Source: SIG603 sp964370775
GTDB taxonomy: Bacteria; Bacillota; Clostridia; Oscillospirales; Acutalibacteraceae
NCBI GenBank assembly: GCA_964370775.1
Contig: CAYJKT010000006.1
Coordinates: 37,588-101,587, forward strand
Length of the DNA: 64,000 nucleotides
Direction of reading: 5' to 3'
A program made the position numbers and the translations under genes. Below are positions 61,021 to 64,000 of the stretch, one piece after another. The notes beneath the pieces were generated by a model, which was not told the DNA's origin, searched no databases, and saw nothing but the letters and a program-made list of their open reading frames with translations. Each line of letters starts with the position of its first letter. Positions within the stretch are counted from its first letter, which is position 1.

Positions 61021-61965
61021 ATGGAAAAAATAAATAAGAGTAGATTTCAATGGGTTGGCCCTAACTTAGAAGCTAGTGAAAAATTAGCAGGCAAAAGCCT
61101 TAACTTTTGGCAAGACTCATTTGGTAGATTATTAAAAAATAAAGTAGCTGTAGTTTCAGGTATTCTTATAATTCTTATCATATTAGGAAGCATATTTATA
61201 CCATTGATATCTCCTTTTGATATGAGAGAGCAACACTATGCACACATAAATGCTCCAATTATGACAAGATGTGACACAATTGAAGGTGGACATTATCATA
61301 TTTTTGGTACAGATAGCCTTGGTCGTGATACATTCGTTAGACTATGGGAGGGTGGACAAGTTTCACTAACTATCGCATTCGCGGCTGTTATAATCAACTT
61401 TATCATAGGTGTTATCTATGGTGGTACTGCTGGTTACTTTGGTGGTATGATAGATAATATTATGATGAGAATTACAGAGATTATCATAGGTATTCCTTAC
61501 CTTATCATTATCGTTTTGTTAATGCTTGTAATGGAACCTGGTGTTTTAACAATTATTGTGGCGTATGCCTGTGTTGGTTGGACTGGTATGGCAAGGCTTA
61601 TCAGAGGTCAGGTTATCAGTTTGAAAGAACAAGAGTTTGTTATTGCAGCTAAAGCTTTAGGTGGTAGAGCGCCAAGAATTATTGCAAGACACTTAATTCC
61701 TAACACACTTTCAGTTTCTATCATCAACATGACACTTGCTATTCCTGGTGCTATTTTTACAGAGGCATGGTTGTCATACCTAGGTCTTGGTGTTCCAGTA
61801 CCTAACTCATCATGGGGTATGCTTTGCCAAAGTGGCGCACTAGCATTCCAATTGTACCCAGAACAATTATTAATCCCAGCTGGTTTATTATGTATCGTTA
61901 TGTTGTCATTTAACTTGTTAGGTGACGGTTTAAGAGATTCATTCGACCCTAAATTGAGAAGATAA
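61021..61965 (+). CDS. oppC: Oligopeptide ABC transporter permease OppC
   Basis: Second permease. 314 residues. Seen: VVSGILIILIILGSIFIPLI, the HIFGTDSLGRDTFVRLWEGG motif, and the EAA loop AAKALGGRAPRIIARHLIPN. Four bases after oppB. Confidence 0.94.
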   Translation: MEKINKSRFQWVGPNLEASEKLAGKSLNFWQDSFGRLLKNKVAVVSGILIILIILGSIFIPLISPFDMREQHYAHINAPIMTRCDTIEGGHYHIFGTDSLGRDTFVRLWEGGQVSLTIAFAAVIINFIIGVIYGGTAGYFGGMIDNIMMRITEIIIGIPYLIIIVLLMLVMEPGVLTIIVAYACVGWTGMARLIRGQVISLKEQEFVIAAKALGGRAPRIIARHLIPNTLSVSIINMTLAIPGAIFTEAWLSYLGLGVPVPNSSWGMLCQSGALAFQLYPEQLLIPAGLLCIVMLSFNLLGDGLRDSFDPKLRR

Positions 61966-61983
61966 AAGAAAGGAAACGAACTT

Positions 61984-62997
61984 ATGGAAAAAATATTAGA
62001 AGTAAAAAATCTACACGTTTCCTTTGACACTTATGCAGGCGAAGTTAAAGCGGTGCGTGGTGTAGATTTTCACCTAGAAAAAGGTGAAGTTTTGGCAATA
62101 GTTGGCGAAAGTGGTTGTGGTAAGAGCGTTAGTGCTCAAACTATTATGAAGCTTAACCCAATGCCTCCTGCAAGAATTCCTCAAGGTGAAATCAACTTTT
62201 TAGATAGAGATATTGTAAAAACTTCTGAAAAAGAGATGCAAGGTATTAGAGGTAAAGACGTTGCTATGATCTTCCAAGATCCTATGACATGTCTAAACCC
62301 TACTATGCAAGTTGGTAAACAAATTGTTGAGGCGATTAAGCATCACAGAAAATTAAACAACGAAGAAGCAAGTAAAGAGGCTATAAAATACCTAAAACTT
62401 GTTAATATCCCAAATGCAGAGGAGAGAGCTAAACAATATCCTCATGAATTTTCTGGTGGTATGAGACAAAGAGCTATGATTGCTATGGCGCTATGTTGCG
62501 AACCTAAGTTATTGATAGCTGACGAACCTACAACTGCTCTTGACGTTACAATTCAAGCTCAAATTATGGACTTGTTGCTAGAGATTAAAGAGAAAACAAA
62601 AACTGCTATCATCTTAATCACTCATGACCTTGGCGTTGTGGCATCTGTTGCTGATAGAGTTGCTGTTATGTATGCTGGTAGAGTTGTTGAGACTGGAACT
62701 GCTGAAAACATTTTCTATAATCCGTCTCACCCATATACAAGAGCATTAATTAAAAGCTTGCCAGAGATTGACACTGCAAGAAACGAAAGACTTGTTTCTA
62801 TCCCTGGTACTCCTCCAAACCTTTTAGACCCTCCAAAAGGTTGTGGATTTGCTGCTAGATGTGACCATTGTATGCAAATTTGTAAAGAGGAAGAGTCTGA
62901 GCTATTTACTTTAGAGAATGGCCACACAAGCATGTGTTGGTTACTACACCCAGATTGTCCAAGTGCAGAAGAAAGAGGTGAGCCGAATGAGCAATAA
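61984..62997 (+). CDS. oppD: Oligopeptide ABC transporter ATPase OppD
   Basis: ATPase of 337 residues. Walker A VGESGCGKSVSAQTIM, Q loop MIFQDPMTCLNPTM, signature FSGGMRQRAMIAMAL, Walker B LLIADEPTTALDVT, and the C-terminal oligopeptide-type domain with RLVSIPGTPPNLLDPPKGCG and the cysteine pattern CGFAARCDHCMQIC. Pairs with OppF. Confidence 0.96.
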   Translation: MEKILEVKNLHVSFDTYAGEVKAVRGVDFHLEKGEVLAIVGESGCGKSVSAQTIMKLNPMPPARIPQGEINFLDRDIVKTSEKEMQGIRGKDVAMIFQDPMTCLNPTMQVGKQIVEAIKHHRKLNNEEASKEAIKYLKLVNIPNAEERAKQYPHEFSGGMRQRAMIAMALCCEPKLLIADEPTTALDVTIQAQIMDLLLEIKEKTKTAIILITHDLGVVASVADRVAVMYAGRVVETGTAENIFYNPSHPYTRALIKSLPEIDTARNERLVSIPGTPPNLLDPPKGCGFAARCDHCMQICKEEESELFTLENGHTSMCWLLHPDCPSAEERGEPNEQ

Positions 62998-63940
62998 ACT
63001 ACTAGAGCTAGAATCAGTTAGCAAACATTTTAGAGTTCAAGGTGGCACACTTAAAGCTGTTAACGACATAAGCCTAGATGTTTACAAAGGTGAAACTTTA
63101 GGTTTGGTTGGCGAAAGTGGCTGTGGTAAATCTACATTAGGTAGAGTTGCAATGGGTATTTATCCAGCAACAAAAGGCACAATGAAATATGACGGAGAAC
63201 TAGTTAATTTAAAATCAGAGAAAAGCCGTTTTAAATACACAAAAAAAGCTCAAATTATATTCCAAGACCCGTACGCATCTTTGGATCCACGTATGACAGT
63301 TGCATCTACAATTGAAGAAGGCATGATTATCCACGGAATGTATGACAAAGCTAAAAGACGTGAGAGAGTTTATGAGCTTTTAGAGCTTGTTGGTCTTACA
63401 AAAGAACATGCTAACCGTTTCCCACATGAGTTCTCAGGTGGTCAACGTCAAAGAATTGGTATTGCTAGAGCGCTTGCAATTGAGCCAGAGTTTATCGTTT
63501 GTGACGAGCCAATCTCTGCGCTTGATGTTAGTATTCAGTCTCAAGTTATTAACTTATTAAGTGACTTACAAAAACAATTAGGCTTAACATATCTATTTAT
63601 CGCGCATGACCTTAACATTGTTAAGTATATCAGCGACAGAATAGCTGTTATGTACCTAGGTAAAATTGTAGAGCTTGCACCGAGTGATGACTTATATGCA
63701 GAGACTTTGCACCCATACTCAAAAGCTTTGTTGTCAGCTGTTCCAATTGCTGACCCAAACAAAGAAGCACACAAAAACAGACAAATTCTAACTGGTGATG
63801 TTCCAAGCCCTATCAATCTACCAAAAGGTTGTAACTTTAGTGGAAGATGCCCAGAGGTTTGCGATATATGCACAAAAGAAGTTCCAGCACTTAGAGAAGT
63901 GAGACCTGGCCACTTTGTAGCGTGTCATATAGTTAAATAA
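62987..63940 (+). CDS. oppF: Oligopeptide ABC transporter ATPase OppF
   Basis: ATPase of 317 residues from ATG 62987 (GAGGTGAGCCGA), overlapping oppD by 11 bases. Walker A VGESGCGKSTLGRVAM, Q loop IIFQDPYASLDPRM, signature FSGGQRQRIGIARAL, Walker B FIVCDEPISALDVS, and the C-terminal GDVPSPINLPKGCNFSGRC with a cysteine pattern (CPEVCDIC). The terminator follows at once, so oppA is not in this transcript. Confidence 0.96.
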   Translation: MSNKLLELESVSKHFRVQGGTLKAVNDISLDVYKGETLGLVGESGCGKSTLGRVAMGIYPATKGTMKYDGELVNLKSEKSRFKYTKKAQIIFQDPYASLDPRMTVASTIEEGMIIHGMYDKAKRRERVYELLELVGLTKEHANRFPHEFSGGQRQRIGIARALAIEPEFIVCDEPISALDVSIQSQVINLLSDLQKQLGLTYLFIAHDLNIVKYISDRIAVMYLGKIVELAPSDDLYAETLHPYSKALLSAVPIADPNKEAHKNRQILTGDVPSPINLPKGCNFSGRCPEVCDICTKEVPALREVRPGHFVACHIVK

Positions 63941-63951
63941 TATCATAAAAT

Positions 63952-63997
63952 AATACGGATAACTCACAGCCTAGCTGTTGCAGTTATCCGTATTTTT
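63952..63997 (+). terminator. Terminator of the opp operon
   Basis: AATACGGATAACT pairs with AGTTATCCGTATT, followed by TTTATT, 11 bases after the oppF stop. Confidence 0.85.
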
Positions 63998-64000
63998 ATT

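Overview
The window is AT-rich, low-GC Gram-positive chromosome, most likely from an anaerobic, probably spore-forming member of the Clostridia. Evidence for this includes a CwlD-like spore-cortex amidase, RNase Y, RemB, KhpB/Jag, YlxR/YlxQ in the nusA-infB operon, a short NusA without the C-terminal repeats, AGGAGG-type ribosome binding sites and TTGACA/TATAAT promoters. I cannot name a genus from sequence alone. There are two assembly gaps (40468-40567 and 50137-50146).

The replication origin region lies at about 55.0-57.1 kb. Left of it, on the minus strand, run dnaA, dnaN, yaaA, recF, remB, a zinc-ribbon membrane protein, gyrB, gyrA, mnmE, mnmG, rsmG, then parA and parB. Right of it, on the plus strand, run rpmH, rnpA, yidD, yidC, khpB and an oligopeptide ABC transporter (oppBCDF, no oppA in the window). 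mnmE-mnmG-rsmG-parAB normally follow khpB in Firmicutes; here they sit on the gyrA side. Two perfect parS sites flank or lie inside this cluster. A plus-strand gene between parA and rsmG encodes only the DNA-binding half of a Noc/ParB protein.

From 18.5 to 26.5 kb is the conserved translation operon rimP-nusA-rnpM-ylxQ-infB-rbfA-nrnA-truB-ribF, with a hairpin in its leader. Next to it are an ECF sigma factor and its membrane anti-sigma partner, which has an RsgI-like domain, a PepSY-like domain and an aspartate-rich tail of about 120 residues. Housekeeping genes fill the rest: prfC, a chemotaxis receptor, a manganese-type ABC transporter, pyrF-pyrC, a U32 protein, glycogen phosphorylase plus a GH13 enzyme, an M32 carboxypeptidase, tRNA-Pro and a TM2 protein with tandem repeats.

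The accessory part is 14.7-18.5 kb, between pyrC and ribF: two methyltransferases, a RelA/SpoT-domain gene broken by an 11-bp tandem duplication with a small overlapping partner, and two small membrane proteins. These are separated by diverged copies of a repeat of about 200 bp. Short palindromes with a constant GTAGGG edge and different stem sequences are scattered through the window. A dense cluster of DnaA-box-like 9-mers sits at 30.35-30.58 kb, far from the origin, and the same 9-mer occurs in the dnaA-dnaN gap.
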